Origin: JAEUIG01 sp046349775
GTDB taxonomy: Bacteria; Planctomycetota; Planctomycetia; Planctomycetales; Planctomycetaceae
Direction of reading: 5' to 3'
Assembly: GCA_046349775.1 (NCBI GenBank)
Contig: JAXMBS010000079.1
Span: 1 to 24,018, forward strand
Length of the DNA: 24,018 nt
Below are positions 8,693-15,881 of the stretch, piece by piece. The position numbers and the translations under genes were made by a program. Numbering within the stretch: the first letter of the stretch is position 1; every line of letters begins with the position of its first letter. Under the pieces are notes generated by a model, which was not told the origin of the DNA, ran no database searches, and worked only from the letters and a program-made list of their open reading frames with translations.

Positions 8693-8715
8693 TCCAGGCA
8701 GGACACTTACAGGCG
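8686..8715 (+). repeat. Two tandem 15-base repeats beginning GGACACTT
   Basis: GGACACTTCCAGGCA (8686-8700) is followed directly by GGACACTTACAGGCG (8701-8715), 13 of 15 identical. The first copy overlaps the right arm of the inverted repeat at 8631-8692, and the second runs into the left arm of the next inverted repeat. Confidence 0.55.
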
Positions 8716-8769
8716 TCAGCGGCGCGGTTGTTGGCAGGACGGGCGTCAGTGATAATCGAGCCGCTGACG
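8714..8769. repeat. Perfect 10-base inverted repeat CGTCAGCGGC / GCCGCTGACG
   Basis: The arms are at 8714-8723 and 8760-8769, with a 36-base spacer. A partial third copy of the core (GCGTCAG) lies between them near 8732-8740. Together with the neighbouring repeats this makes the peptidase/ATP-grasp spacer unusually structured. Confidence 0.55.
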
Positions 8770-8828
8770 TTCGCCAAGCGTGCGGTCGCGTTCGTCTTGT
8801 GCTAAAGAACGCACAGACACGCTGTTCA

Positions 8829-8871
8829 CCAGATACCAGACCACCAGGCACCAGCCGCCAGTTGCCAACCA
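8829..8871 (+). repeat. Degenerate heptamer tandem array, unit like CCAGNCA
   Basis: Six units each begin CCAG or CCAA: five are 7 bases long and one is 8. Examples are CCAGGCA (8844-8850) and CCAGTTG (8858-8864). The array ends six bases before the ATG of the ATP-grasp gene, so it would occupy the ribosome-binding region of the transcript; no Shine-Dalgarno sequence is seen there. Confidence 0.6.
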
Positions 8872-8877
8872 CCCCAC

Positions 8878-10299
8878 ATGCTTTCTCCGGCCGAGTTCAT
8901 GGGTTTGAGCGGCATGAGCCTGGCCGGGCGCGTCCGCCAGGCGTTCTTCAGTCACGATGCTGCCACGCTGACTGAGTTGCTGCAACAGATGCGGACCGAA
9001 TCCGTCCGCCGGCACGTGATCTATCTGCGGGACGGCGCCTCGGACGCCATCCGCCTGCTGCCGTGTCCCGTCACGCTGCTGCCGGATCAGCTGGCCTACG
9101 TGCACTACGTCTCGCAGACGATCCAGAACGCCCTCAAGCGGCTTCCCGACCTGTACATGCAGGATCCGGCCGTCCGCGAGGCCCTGCGCATCACTCCTCC
9201 CGAGGAACAGTGGCTCCTCGAATGCTGGGGGAGCAGTCATCAGGAATCGAACCCGGTATTCGGCCGGCTCGACGCCGTGATCGACTTCAGCAGCCCGATG
9301 TGGAAGGAATCGCTCAAATTCGTGGAGCCGAACATGAGCGGCATCGGCGGCCTGCACCTCGTCCCGGCCGCCGAGCGGATCGTCGAGCAGCTGGTGTTTC
9401 CACTCCTGAAGCAGCGCGACCCCGAACTGAAACTGGAAGTCGGACACGATATCCGCGAGCTGCTCATGCAGGAGGTGCTTGACCATGCGGACGTCATCGG
9501 CCGCCGCGCCGGAACGCTCTGCCTGCTGGAAGCCAAGTACGTTCCCAGCGGCATCGACGAGCAGGAACGGCTCGCCCGGTACTTTCATGAGAAGTACGGG
9601 ATGAAAGTGCTGCATGCCGACCCGGCCGAGCTTTCAATCGTGAACGGGGAAGTCTGTTATCAGGGAGAGACAATCGACTATGCGTATCGCGACTATTCGG
9701 TGCTCGATCTCGTCTCATTGCAGGCCAGCGGGGTGGACGTGGCGCCGATGCGGTTGCTGATGAAACAGAACCGGGTCGTGTCGTCGATCGCAGCCGAACT
9801 CGACCAGAAGGCCTGCTGGGAAATCTTCACCGATCCTCTCTTTACAAGCCGGTACTTCAGCCCCGAGGAACGGCAGGTGTTCCGGCGGCACATTCTGTGG
9901 ACGCGCGTGGTCAGCCACCGCACGACGCGGCTCCCGGACGGCGAGACCGGCAATCTATTCGAATATCTCCGCGAAGAGCGCGAATCGCTGGTCCTGAAGC
10001 CGAATCGGTCTTATGGCGGCGAGGGGGTGCTGCTCGGTCTGGCAACTTCCGAAGAGGAATGGAATGCGGCGCTGCAGCGGGCGGTCGACTCGCCGGAACG
10101 GTGGGTCGTCCAGCAGCTCGCGAGCATACCGGTGTACGAGTTTCCGGTGTTGAGCGAGGAAGGCACAATTCACCGAAGACCGTTCTACACCGTCATGGGG
10201 TTTGCCCCCCAGCAAGTACGGATTGGCGATCATGGGACGCGCCTCGCAAAAGCAGGTCGTCAACGTCGCGCAGCACGGCGGAATATTGCGTCGTCGTGA
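8878..10299 (+). CDS. ATP-grasp-like protein with a frameshift near its 3' end
   Basis: As read, 473 residues. It has features of ATP-grasp ligases: FVEPNMSGIGGLH (about 142-154) and a Gly-rich nucleotide loop in LVLKPNRSYGGEGVLLG (about 371-387), followed by WVVQQ. The order of elements suggests the circularly permuted or glutathionylspermidine-synthase-like group, which joins an amine to a carboxylate using ATP; the substrate is unknown. The C-terminus is out of frame. At six Cs (10205-10210) the reading changes to an unlikely Arg-rich tail. With one C fewer it would read APSKYGLAIMGRASQKQ and end at TGA 10352-10354. Start ATG 8878 directly follows a heptamer array and has no clear ribosome binding site; in-frame ATGs at 8899 and 8914 are alternatives. 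A broken GNAT gene follows, so the pair may once have been one operon. Confidence 0.75.
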   Translation: MLSPAEFMGLSGMSLAGRVRQAFFSHDAATLTELLQQMRTESVRRHVIYLRDGASDAIRLLPCPVTLLPDQLAYVHYVSQTIQNALKRLPDLYMQDPAVREALRITPPEEQWLLECWGSSHQESNPVFGRLDAVIDFSSPMWKESLKFVEPNMSGIGGLHLVPAAERIVEQLVFPLLKQRDPELKLEVGHDIRELLMQEVLDHADVIGRRAGTLCLLEAKYVPSGIDEQERLARYFHEKYGMKVLHADPAELSIVNGEVCYQGETIDYAYRDYSVLDLVSLQASGVDVAPMRLLMKQNRVVSSIAAELDQKACWEIFTDPLFTSRYFSPEERQVFRRHILWTRVVSHRTTRLPDGETGNLFEYLREERESLVLKPNRSYGGEGVLLGLATSEEEWNAALQRAVDSPERWVVQQLASIPVYEFPVLSEEGTIHRRPFYTVMGFAPQQVRIGDHGTRLAKAGRQRRAARRNIASS

Positions 10300-10387
10300 T
10301 TGGCCACCCGCCAGGACGCCTGATCGGGCCGGACCGGCTGTGGTGACGATTTGAGAGATCAGTGACGAGTTGAGAAGATCTTTCCTC

Positions 10388-10402
10388 AGCAGCTTCGCTG
10401 CT
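10388..10402 (+). other. Short hairpin AGCAGC-TTC-GCTGCT
   Basis: A perfect 6-base stem with a 3-base loop lies between the restored stop of the ATP-grasp gene (10354) and the GNAT start. No T-run follows, so calling it a terminator is weak. Confidence 0.3.
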
Positions 10403-10444
10403 CCCCAGTGGGCTAGCTGCTTAACGATTCGAGGCTGCCGCCGC

Positions 10445-10947
10445 GTGTCCGCATCTCCGATCCCCGGCATCGAACTGCGCTTACGAAGTCCGCCCGGACG
10501 ACGTGGCCACCGTCCGTCGCATCGTCGAATCGACCGGATTCTTCCTATCCGGCCGAGGTCGACGTCGCCGTGGAACTTGTCGAAGAGCGGCTCAAGCGGG
10601 GGACGCCAGCAGGTATCCTTGTGTTCGCTGATCGGAATGGTCGCACGATCGGCTACACCTGTTGCAGGCCGATCGCCTGCACCACGGCGAGCTATTGACT
10701 GTACTGGATCGCCCTGGACGCCGCCGAGCGCGGCCGCGGCCTCGGTCGGGAGTTGCGGTGATCACTGAGGACTTAATCGCCCGCCGCGGCGGCCGGCGAG
10801 TCTATGCCGAAACCTCCGGCCGCGAGCAATATGCATACCCGCGCTATGAACGCTGTGGCTACGAACGCAAGCGACGCTGAAGGACTTCTACTGCGCCCGG
10901 GGGACGACAAGGTGATGTACGTCAAATGCGTCAGTAATCGAGCATAG
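10445..10947 (+). pseudogene. Multiply frameshifted GNAT-family N-acetyltransferase
   Basis: Pieces of one acetyltransferase can be followed through all three frames. A GTG at 10445 leads to PGIELR. Then come YEVRPDDVATVRRIVESTGF (from 10482), YPAEVDVAVELVEERLKRG (from 10546) and an LYWIALDAAERGRGLGREL piece. The latter carries the acetyl-CoA-binding RGRGLG loop characteristic of GNATs. Next are EDLIARRGGRRVYAETSG (from 10758), YERCGYER, LKDFY and finally DDKVMYVKCV, ending at TAG 10945-10947. There are at least five frame changes and one in-frame TGA (10696-10698). Restored length would be about 165 residues, normal for the family. It follows the ATP-grasp gene and may have modified the same substrate; this is inference. 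The dense indels with preserved motifs suggest recent decay or locally poor sequence. Confidence 0.75.
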
Positions 10948-11100
10948 TCAGGCCGCACCGCGTTGCAGAAGCGGCGGCAGCGCCGGCACACCGGAAACCG
11001 CAGCAGATTTGTCCACTCAGACGCAAGTTCCATCTCTGCTCGACGCACAAGACGGGTTTCCAGTGTTGCGCGCCGGGTTGTTCGAACCTCTGCTGCCCAA

Positions 11101-12159
11101 CTACTCCCGGCTCCCCATCATCCGCCAGACCTTGTCCCAGCCGCGCGTCACGTTGCGAGGATCGAGCAGTGTTTCGGTCCAGGAGCGCTTCTCGGTCGAA
11201 AAGTTGCGCCACACAGCGTCGACATACGGCTGGTACGATTCGGCGACGGTGGCGAACAGGCCATGCTCGCTGATCCTTGTCAGCGAATCGCGGTAGTGAC
11301 CGAAGACGTTGCGATTGAACAACCCTCCCGCGACTTGCACACTGGTCAGCGCCCCCAGTGTGACCGTCTTCACCCGGTTGAGCGTATTCATTGTAATCGC
11401 CGTGGACACGTCGAGCAGACTGACCCCTTCCGCGTGCGCCACCGACTGCATTTCGTTCCAGTACGCCGCCAGTTCCGACTGCGGAATCAACTTGAGGACG
11501 TCGGCCTGGGACAAGGCCTCGCGGGTCTCGTCGATCGTCCGCTTGAGCTGCGCAATGGACAGTGGCGGCGTGTCGAACGCGCTGGCCGTGGTTCCGGACG
11601 CTTTCTGGATGGCACCGAGTAGATCGTCCACGTGATGGATCGTCGAGGTGTCGTCGATCACTCCCTGCGCTTTGAGCTGCTCGGCGACTTCCTGGACGTA
11701 AGTCTTCGTGCCGTAACAGACGTCGCTGACGACCGCGAGAACCCAGATTGGCGACACGTGCAGCGTCGCCAGCCCGGTCAGATCGATGAAATTGCCGACC
11801 GCTTTTCGGGCGACGTATTCGCCCGCATCGTCGCCGCCGGTCGCGGCGCCTTCCGCCGGTCGTCGCTGGGCTCCGCCAACGGTGTCGGTCAGAAACGACA
11901 GTGCGTTCTGGATCGCAATCTCATAGGACTTCGACGACTGAAACGCCTGCGGGACGACGAAGCCCGCCAGCTCCTTCACCGCCCCGGCCGTGAGCCCGAC
12001 GGCGCTGCGGACGAGCCGCTCGGGCAACGACAGCCCGAACAGCAGCGACTGCGTGGCGGCGGAAAGCTGCGGCTCAGAGACCAGCGGCTCGGCGTTTTCG
12101 GCTTTCGGCGGTGGCAATGCATCCGCCGCTTCGGTTTCGCTCATCGACTCATTCGACAT
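11101..12159 (-). CDS. Conserved-looking hypothetical protein, function not recognised
   Basis: This is a 352-residue protein I cannot assign. The first ~40 residues are acidic and Pro/Ala-rich, followed by mostly amphipathic helical sequence. One moderately hydrophobic stretch (LHVSPIWVLAVVSDVCYGTK, about residues 140-160) could associate with a membrane. No signal peptide or cysteine motif is seen. I chose ATG 12159 because AGGA lies about 10 bases upstream; an extension to 12222 would translate the heptamer array at 12182-12216. The gene follows the phosphatase-like gene on the same strand with a 59-base gap, so co-transcription is likely. Codon use and composition match the neighbours, and the long open frame supports a real gene. 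Confidence 0.75.
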   Translation of the reverse strand: MSNESMSETEAADALPPPKAENAEPLVSEPQLSAATQSLLFGLSLPERLVRSAVGLTAGAVKELAGFVVPQAFQSSKSYEIAIQNALSFLTDTVGGAQRRPAEGAATGGDDAGEYVARKAVGNFIDLTGLATLHVSPIWVLAVVSDVCYGTKTYVQEVAEQLKAQGVIDDTSTIHHVDDLLGAIQKASGTTASAFDTPPLSIAQLKRTIDETREALSQADVLKLIPQSELAAYWNEMQSVAHAEGVSLLDVSTAITMNTLNRVKTVTLGALTSVQVAGGLFNRNVFGHYRDSLTRISEHGLFATVAESYQPYVDAVWRNFSTEKRSWTETLLDPRNVTRGWDKVWRMMGSRE

Positions 12160-12181
12160 TGGCACATTCCTGCATTCGTTA

Positions 12182-12216
12182 AGAGTCCGCTCGCGGCCTT
12201 CCGCTCTCTGCTTTCC
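12182..12216 (-). repeat. Degenerate heptamer tandem array, unit like GGAAAGC
   Basis: On the minus strand five 7-base units (for example GGAAAGC, AGAGAGC, GGAAGGC) fill the space between the phosphatase stop codon (12219) and the ribosome binding site of the next gene. The unit is a rotation of that at 136-170, and both are oriented sense to the downstream gene. Confidence 0.6.
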
Positions 12217-12218
12217 AT

Positions 12219-13580
12219 TCACCCGGCCGCCTTCAGTTCGCGGCGGTTCTCCGGCACGTTGGGAACCTGCTCAATGAGTTCATTCGCCTGGCCGTCCCGT
12301 TTCTTGAGCGTAAACGCATCGTACAGCTTGCCGACTGCCGTCCGGGCCTCGTAGCGGAGTTCGTCACCATCGATATGGATGACCTGGTAGAGCTGGGTGT
12401 CTTCGGCGACGCGGGCCATGAAGTCCTTGCGACCAACGTCGTACATTTTCGGTCCGCTGACCGACACGACGTACATCGTGCCCGCGTCGGTGCGCGCCGT
12501 GCCGCCATTCGTGACGTTTTGATCGCCCACCATGAGCTTGCTGCGAGCATAAGAGTGGTCGTGCCCCTGCAGGACGAGGTCGACCTTGTGCTTGTCGAAG
12601 ACCGGCTGCCAAGTCTGCCGCAACAGAGGATTGTCGCGATCCTCCTTCGGCGAGTAGATGGGATGATGAAACGTCAGGATTGTCCAGCGGTTCGGATTGT
12701 TCGCCAGGACGGTCTCCAGCCACGGAACCTGTTCGGCCTGCTTGCGATTGGAGTTCAGCGAGATGATTCGCGCTCCCTGGTAGTCGATGTAGTAGGCGAG
12801 TTCCTGCTGTCCATCGGGACCGTTCTCCGGAAAGGCGAACTGCGGCCGCCAGTGTGTCGACAGCTGCTTTTCGAGATCAACGAGGCCATCGCCGGGGAGG
12901 TGGTCATACTCATGGTTGCCGGGGGTCGCGACGCACGGAATCATCCGGTGGATGTGGCTGGCGGCCTGGTGCCACTCTCCCCATTCGGCGTCTGCATGCG
13001 CGTGATTGATCAGGTCACCGGCATGCAACAGAAACGCAGCGCGGGGGGCGTCGCGATAGGCCTCGCGGATCACGCGCGACCACATCGATTTGACTTCGTT
13101 CTGTGCGTCGCCGAAGTACACGAACGAAAACGGCTTGGCCGCGGTGCTGGCCGTCGCGAACTGATTCCATTCGCTCCAGTTCTCGCCATCGCCGACGCGA
13201 TAGGCGTACCGCGTTTCAGGGATCAGCCCCTCGAAATGGACCGAATGATAGTGGCACTCTCCGAGGTCGGTCTTCAGGGGCGTCGTCTCGGCCGGGACTC
13301 GCCGAGCCACCTTGCGGAACAGCGGACCGTCGCCCGCCGGAGCAATTTCAGCGAAGGCGGCGGAGACGCTGACGTCCGTTCGCCAGGTGACGGCCTGGGT
13401 CGTCGCCGGGTCGCTCGACCAGCAGAGCAGGATGCGGTCCGGCAGCGCGGTGGGGCGATGCGCGTCGGCGTCGGCCACTTTTTGCGGTGGCTTGTGCGGG
13501 CCGTCGTGTGCAAAGGCAGTACATGCGAAAGACGTAGTCACCAGGACATGGAAGACGGGACGTCGTAGCGAGAGCGGCAT
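12219..13580 (-). CDS. Exported purple-acid-phosphatase-like metallophosphoesterase
   Basis: The 453-residue protein has a signal peptide (about residues 1-24, ending ACTAFAHD), so it acts outside the cytoplasm. An N-terminal fibronectin-III-like domain (about 45-145) precedes a calcineurin-like phosphoesterase domain. The metal ligands are recognisable: FGDAQ (D158), HAGDL (D189), PGNHEYD (N222, H223), TFHHP (H305, H306) and QGHDHSYAR (H340, H342). This is the layout of purple acid phosphatases, which hydrolyse phosphate esters at a two-metal centre; the true substrate is unknown. ATG 13580 has a strong GGAGG seven or so bases upstream; the open frame above it lacks family sequence. It lies after bshB1 across 123 bases with two hairpins, and before an unrecognised gene with which it is likely co-transcribed. 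Confidence 0.92.
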   Translation of the reverse strand: MPLSLRRPVFHVLVTTSFACTAFAHDGPHKPPQKVADADAHRPTALPDRILLCWSSDPATTQAVTWRTDVSVSAAFAEIAPAGDGPLFRKVARRVPAETTPLKTDLGECHYHSVHFEGLIPETRYAYRVGDGENWSEWNQFATASTAAKPFSFVYFGDAQNEVKSMWSRVIREAYRDAPRAAFLLHAGDLINHAHADAEWGEWHQAASHIHRMIPCVATPGNHEYDHLPGDGLVDLEKQLSTHWRPQFAFPENGPDGQQELAYYIDYQGARIISLNSNRKQAEQVPWLETVLANNPNRWTILTFHHPIYSPKEDRDNPLLRQTWQPVFDKHKVDLVLQGHDHSYARSKLMVGDQNVTNGGTARTDAGTMYVVSVSGPKMYDVGRKDFMARVAEDTQLYQVIHIDGDELRYEARTAVGKLYDAFTLKKRDGQANELIEQVPNVPENRRELKAAG

Positions 13581-13639
13581 CAGCAATCCTCCATCGTCGA
13601 ATGAGTATGCCTCATAGCTGGACGGACGACATTGTACAG

Positions 13640-13661
13640 CGCGAGCACTCGATTGCTCGCG
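13640..13661. other. Hairpin CGCGAGCA / TGCTCGCG
   Basis: A perfect 8-base stem with a 6-base loop lies in the spacer between bshB1 and the phosphatase gene, about 60 bases upstream of the phosphatase start. It could act as an mRNA leader structure or, with the next hairpin, separate the two transcription units. No T-run on either side. Confidence 0.4.
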
Positions 13662-13681
13662 ATGAACGCACCGTGCGGTTG

Positions 13682-13704
13682 GCACAAGCGATGATCGCTT
13701 GCGC
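13682..13704 (-). terminator. Hairpin at the bshB1 stop codon, possible terminator
   Basis: CAAGCGAT (13685-13692) pairs with ATCGCTTG (13694-13701) around a single central base, extended by two outer pairs after a mismatch. It begins at the bshB1 stop codon on the minus strand. No T-tract follows, so it may be a transcript-end stabiliser rather than a classic intrinsic terminator. Confidence 0.35.
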
Positions 13705-14405
13705 TAAAGCAGATGCCGCAATCCGTCGATCCCAATATCCTCTCGCGCCGCAAACGGTTCGCCGTACGCTGCGTGGATCGCCCACCCCCAGTAGCGGGCG
13801 CGGTCGCGAATGTCGTCCAGCGCGGTCGGCGGCGGCTGGTCGGCTGCGAACTGGCTCTCGTAACTCGCCACGGCTTTGAGTTTGTCGTCAATCGCATCGC
13901 TGATGTCGACCACGAAACTCGGCCGGGGATGGATCCGCAAATGAATGCTCCAATAGTAGTAGATTCTGGGGGGCCAGAATGGCTCACCCGGCAAATCGGT
14001 GCGAGAGAGCTTCGCCCAGAACCGCGCCGCATCAACGAGGCTGCTGGCCGCCACGTGATCGGGATGCGCGTCCTCCCAGTACGGGGCGAGAATGATCTGT
14101 GGCCGCAACAGCCGCAGCGCGCCGGCGAGGGCGCGTCGCGTGTCGATCGTGTGCTCGAGGCTGCGATTGGGGAGCCCGAGGTTGCCGCGCCAGGCCACGC
14201 CGAGGATGTCGGTCGCGGCCTGCGTTTCACGCTGGCGCCTCTCCAAAGTGCCGCGCGGAGTCGGTTCGCCGGACGTCAAATCCAGAATCCCGACCTGCAG
14301 ACCTTGCCGGACAGACCGTACGATCGTCCCACCGACGCTGATTTCAGCGTCGTCCGGGTGGGTCGCCACGACAAGCAGATCAAGCGGAACAGCCGGAGGT
14401 GTCAC
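13704..14405 (-). CDS. bshB1: Bacillithiol-type GlcNAc-malate deacetylase (PIG-L/LmbE family)
   Basis: BshB1 removes the acetyl group from N-acetylglucosaminyl-malate, the second step of bacillithiol synthesis, in the cytoplasm with a zinc ion. The zinc motif THPDDAE (His and the second Asp about 16-20 residues in) and the distal HPDH (about 115-118) are present. The segment LTSGEPTPRGT...RENLGLP-like (here RGNLGLPNRS) is typical of BshB1 rather than of other PIG-L proteins. At about 233 residues it is normal in length. The start is uncertain: GTG 14405 and TTG 14411 both precede the first strand and neither has a clear ribosome binding site. bshA and bshC are not in this window, so the full pathway is not shown. 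A related mycothiol-type or lipid-sugar deacetylase is the alternative. Confidence 0.87.
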   Translation of the reverse strand: MTPPAVPLDLLVVATHPDDAEISVGGTIVRSVRQGLQVGILDLTSGEPTPRGTLERRQRETQAATDILGVAWRGNLGLPNRSLEHTIDTRRALAGALRLLRPQIILAPYWEDAHPDHVAASSLVDAARFWAKLSRTDLPGEPFWPPRIYYYWSIHLRIHPRPSFVVDISDAIDDKLKAVASYESQFAADQPPPTALDDIRDRARYWGWAIHAAYGEPFAAREDIGIDGLRHLL

Positions 14406-14592
14406 AATCAAAACGTCTTGTGTTTCAGGGAGTTACAACGCCCAGAGACTTCCGAGTCGCGCGGAATCCCGCCCCGTGCTGCTCGAATACGCAGACTGAT
14501 CCGTTGTGCGACTCGTCTCGACAACGAGCGATTTCTGTGCGAGAAGCCGGACCCTAATTCTGCGGTGCGTCGGGTCTGCGGACAAGTCCACG

Positions 14593-14611
14593 GCGTCCCA
14601 TGACGGGACGC
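14593..14611. other. Hairpin GCGTCCC-ATGAC-GGGACGC
   Basis: A perfect 7-base stem with a 5-base loop lies in the 250-base divergent spacer between bshB1 and the small lipoprotein gene, 52 bases before the latter's start. I see nothing else defined in this spacer. It may be a leader structure or an operator. Confidence 0.35.
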
Positions 14612-14662
14612 GGTCGTTCTGGCCGGATCGCGATGCAGTAGAAGACGACAATGGAGTGTCGC

Positions 14663-14938
14663 ATGCGTTGGATCTACATGGGGCTATTGGCGGCGTCGCT
14701 GGCGTTCGCGGGTTGTACAACGAACAGCCAGTCGATGTTCAAGTCTTGGTCGCCAATCAAGGATGCCGACTATGCCGATCCGACCTCTGGCAAAGACGAC
14801 CCTTGGACGTCGCAAGCCGGCGCAGTAGGTCGCGCCGACCGCCCGGTGGAAAAGTCCGAGGAACCGCGCTGGTTCCGGAAAGCGATCATGTCGGATCGGG
14901 CGCGAGAGATCGAGGCGAATCTTGGAGTCACAGACTGA
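14663..14938 (+). CDS. Small lipoprotein
   Basis: This 91-residue protein begins with a short signal sequence and a lipobox (LAFAGC), so the Cys near residue 17 should be lipid-modified and anchor it in a membrane. The rest is hydrophilic and ends RWFRKAIMSDRAREIEANLG, a charged helical tail. No enzyme motif is visible. GGAG at 14653-14656 is six bases before ATG 14663, so I prefer this start to the ATG at 14651. It precedes the membrane-protein/MoxR cluster by 54 bases and may be its first gene. Function unknown. Confidence 0.8.
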   Translation: MRWIYMGLLAASLAFAGCTTNSQSMFKSWSPIKDADYADPTSGKDDPWTSQAGAVGRADRPVEKSEEPRWFRKAIMSDRAREIEANLGVTD

Positions 14939-14992
14939 CTCTCGCACGGCGGGCAATTTGCGATCATCAGTGGCCGCCGGTACAGTGCGGCG

Positions 14993-15877
14993 ATGTCGTC
15001 CGCCAGTGCCGCCCCTTTGCCTGATCTTTCCGCCGCCGGCCGGATTCACCGTGTCACGGTCAGCGGCGCGCTCGACGAAGCGATCCGCATTCTGCACGAG
15101 AACCCCCGCGATCTGATGCTGATCGCAGCGCTGCTGACCGCGTTGCCGCTGTGGGGATATTTCTACTTTGGCTTGCAGCCCGTCCTGGCATTGCTGGATG
15201 CGTGGTTCATGTTCGCTGGCGAACGTGTGCCGATCGACTTTCGGCCGTTCCTGATGCGCATCCTGTCCGTCACCCTTCCGTGGCTGATCGCCACGTATTT
15301 CATCTGCCAGCCAATCGCGCTGGGAGCATTGGTGTTGTTGTCGGCCGGGATCCTGACCGGACACCGCACGACGCCAGGCGAAGCGATCCGCGCGAGCCTG
15401 CGCTCCGGCATCGCGCTGACGTGGATGTGGCTGCTGCGGATGGTCTGCGTGCAGCTGGGTTCGATGATGTGCTATGTGCCGGGCATCATGCTCGCGGCCA
15501 TCTGGCTGTGCGCGGTTCCGGCGGTAATGCTCGAGGGACTCGGCCCCATTCAGGCGCTGAGCCGGAGTTACCAGCTCAACAAGCCGCGCCTGGGAGAAGC
15601 GGTGTTACTGGTGCTGCTGCTGGGACTGATCGAGTGGCTGACCACGCAGTACGGTCAGCTCTTTCCCGCCGGTTGGCCGCAGGCGATCGGCATTTCGCTG
15701 TTGTCCGCGGCCATGCTCGTGCTGTATGCCGCGGGGATCACCGTGTTCTACTTCTCCGGTCGCTGCCAGAGCGAGAATTACGATCTGCAACTCTGGGTGC
15801 AGTCACTGGCCCGACGCGACGAACTCAACGCGAGTCCCGATCAATCGACTCTGTTCACACCCCTGACCACAGGGTGA
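14993..15877 (+). CDS. Polytopic membrane protein (glycerophosphodiester phosphodiesterase membrane-domain/DUF975-like)
   Basis: The 294-residue protein is mostly hydrophobic, with about six transmembrane segments (roughly 40-60, 88-106, 108-122, 140-178, 202-218 and 229-253). A conserved-looking loop GLGPIQALSRSYQLNKPRLGEA occurs before the fifth, as in the DUF975/GDPD membrane-domain group. No catalytic motif was seen. ATG 14993 has only a weak ribosome binding site. It is followed after four bases by the DUF4129 gene, so translation is probably coupled. In known clusters such proteins accompany DUF4129, DUF4350 and MoxR; a role in building or gating an envelope complex is inferred from that. 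Confidence 0.8.
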   Translation: MSSASAAPLPDLSAAGRIHRVTVSGALDEAIRILHENPRDLMLIAALLTALPLWGYFYFGLQPVLALLDAWFMFAGERVPIDFRPFLMRILSVTLPWLIATYFICQPIALGALVLLSAGILTGHRTTPGEAIRASLRSGIALTWMWLLRMVCVQLGSMMCYVPGIMLAAIWLCAVPAVMLEGLGPIQALSRSYQLNKPRLGEAVLLVLLLGLIEWLTTQYGQLFPAGWPQAIGISLLSAAMLVLYAAGITVFYFSGRCQSENYDLQLWVQSLARRDELNASPDQSTLFTPLTTG

Positions 15878-15881
15878 CTCC

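Noticed and set aside
10696..10698. In-frame TGA in the GNAT gene as a possible selenocysteine codon
   Set aside because: The gene has several frameshifts on both sides, the TGA is explained by a local insertion/deletion pair, and GNAT proteins have no catalytic Cys here.
12375..13568. 397-codon plus-strand open frame opposite the phosphatase gene
   Set aside because: The minus-strand reading has a signal peptide, strong ribosome binding site and all metal-ligand motifs; the plus-strand product has no recognisable domain.
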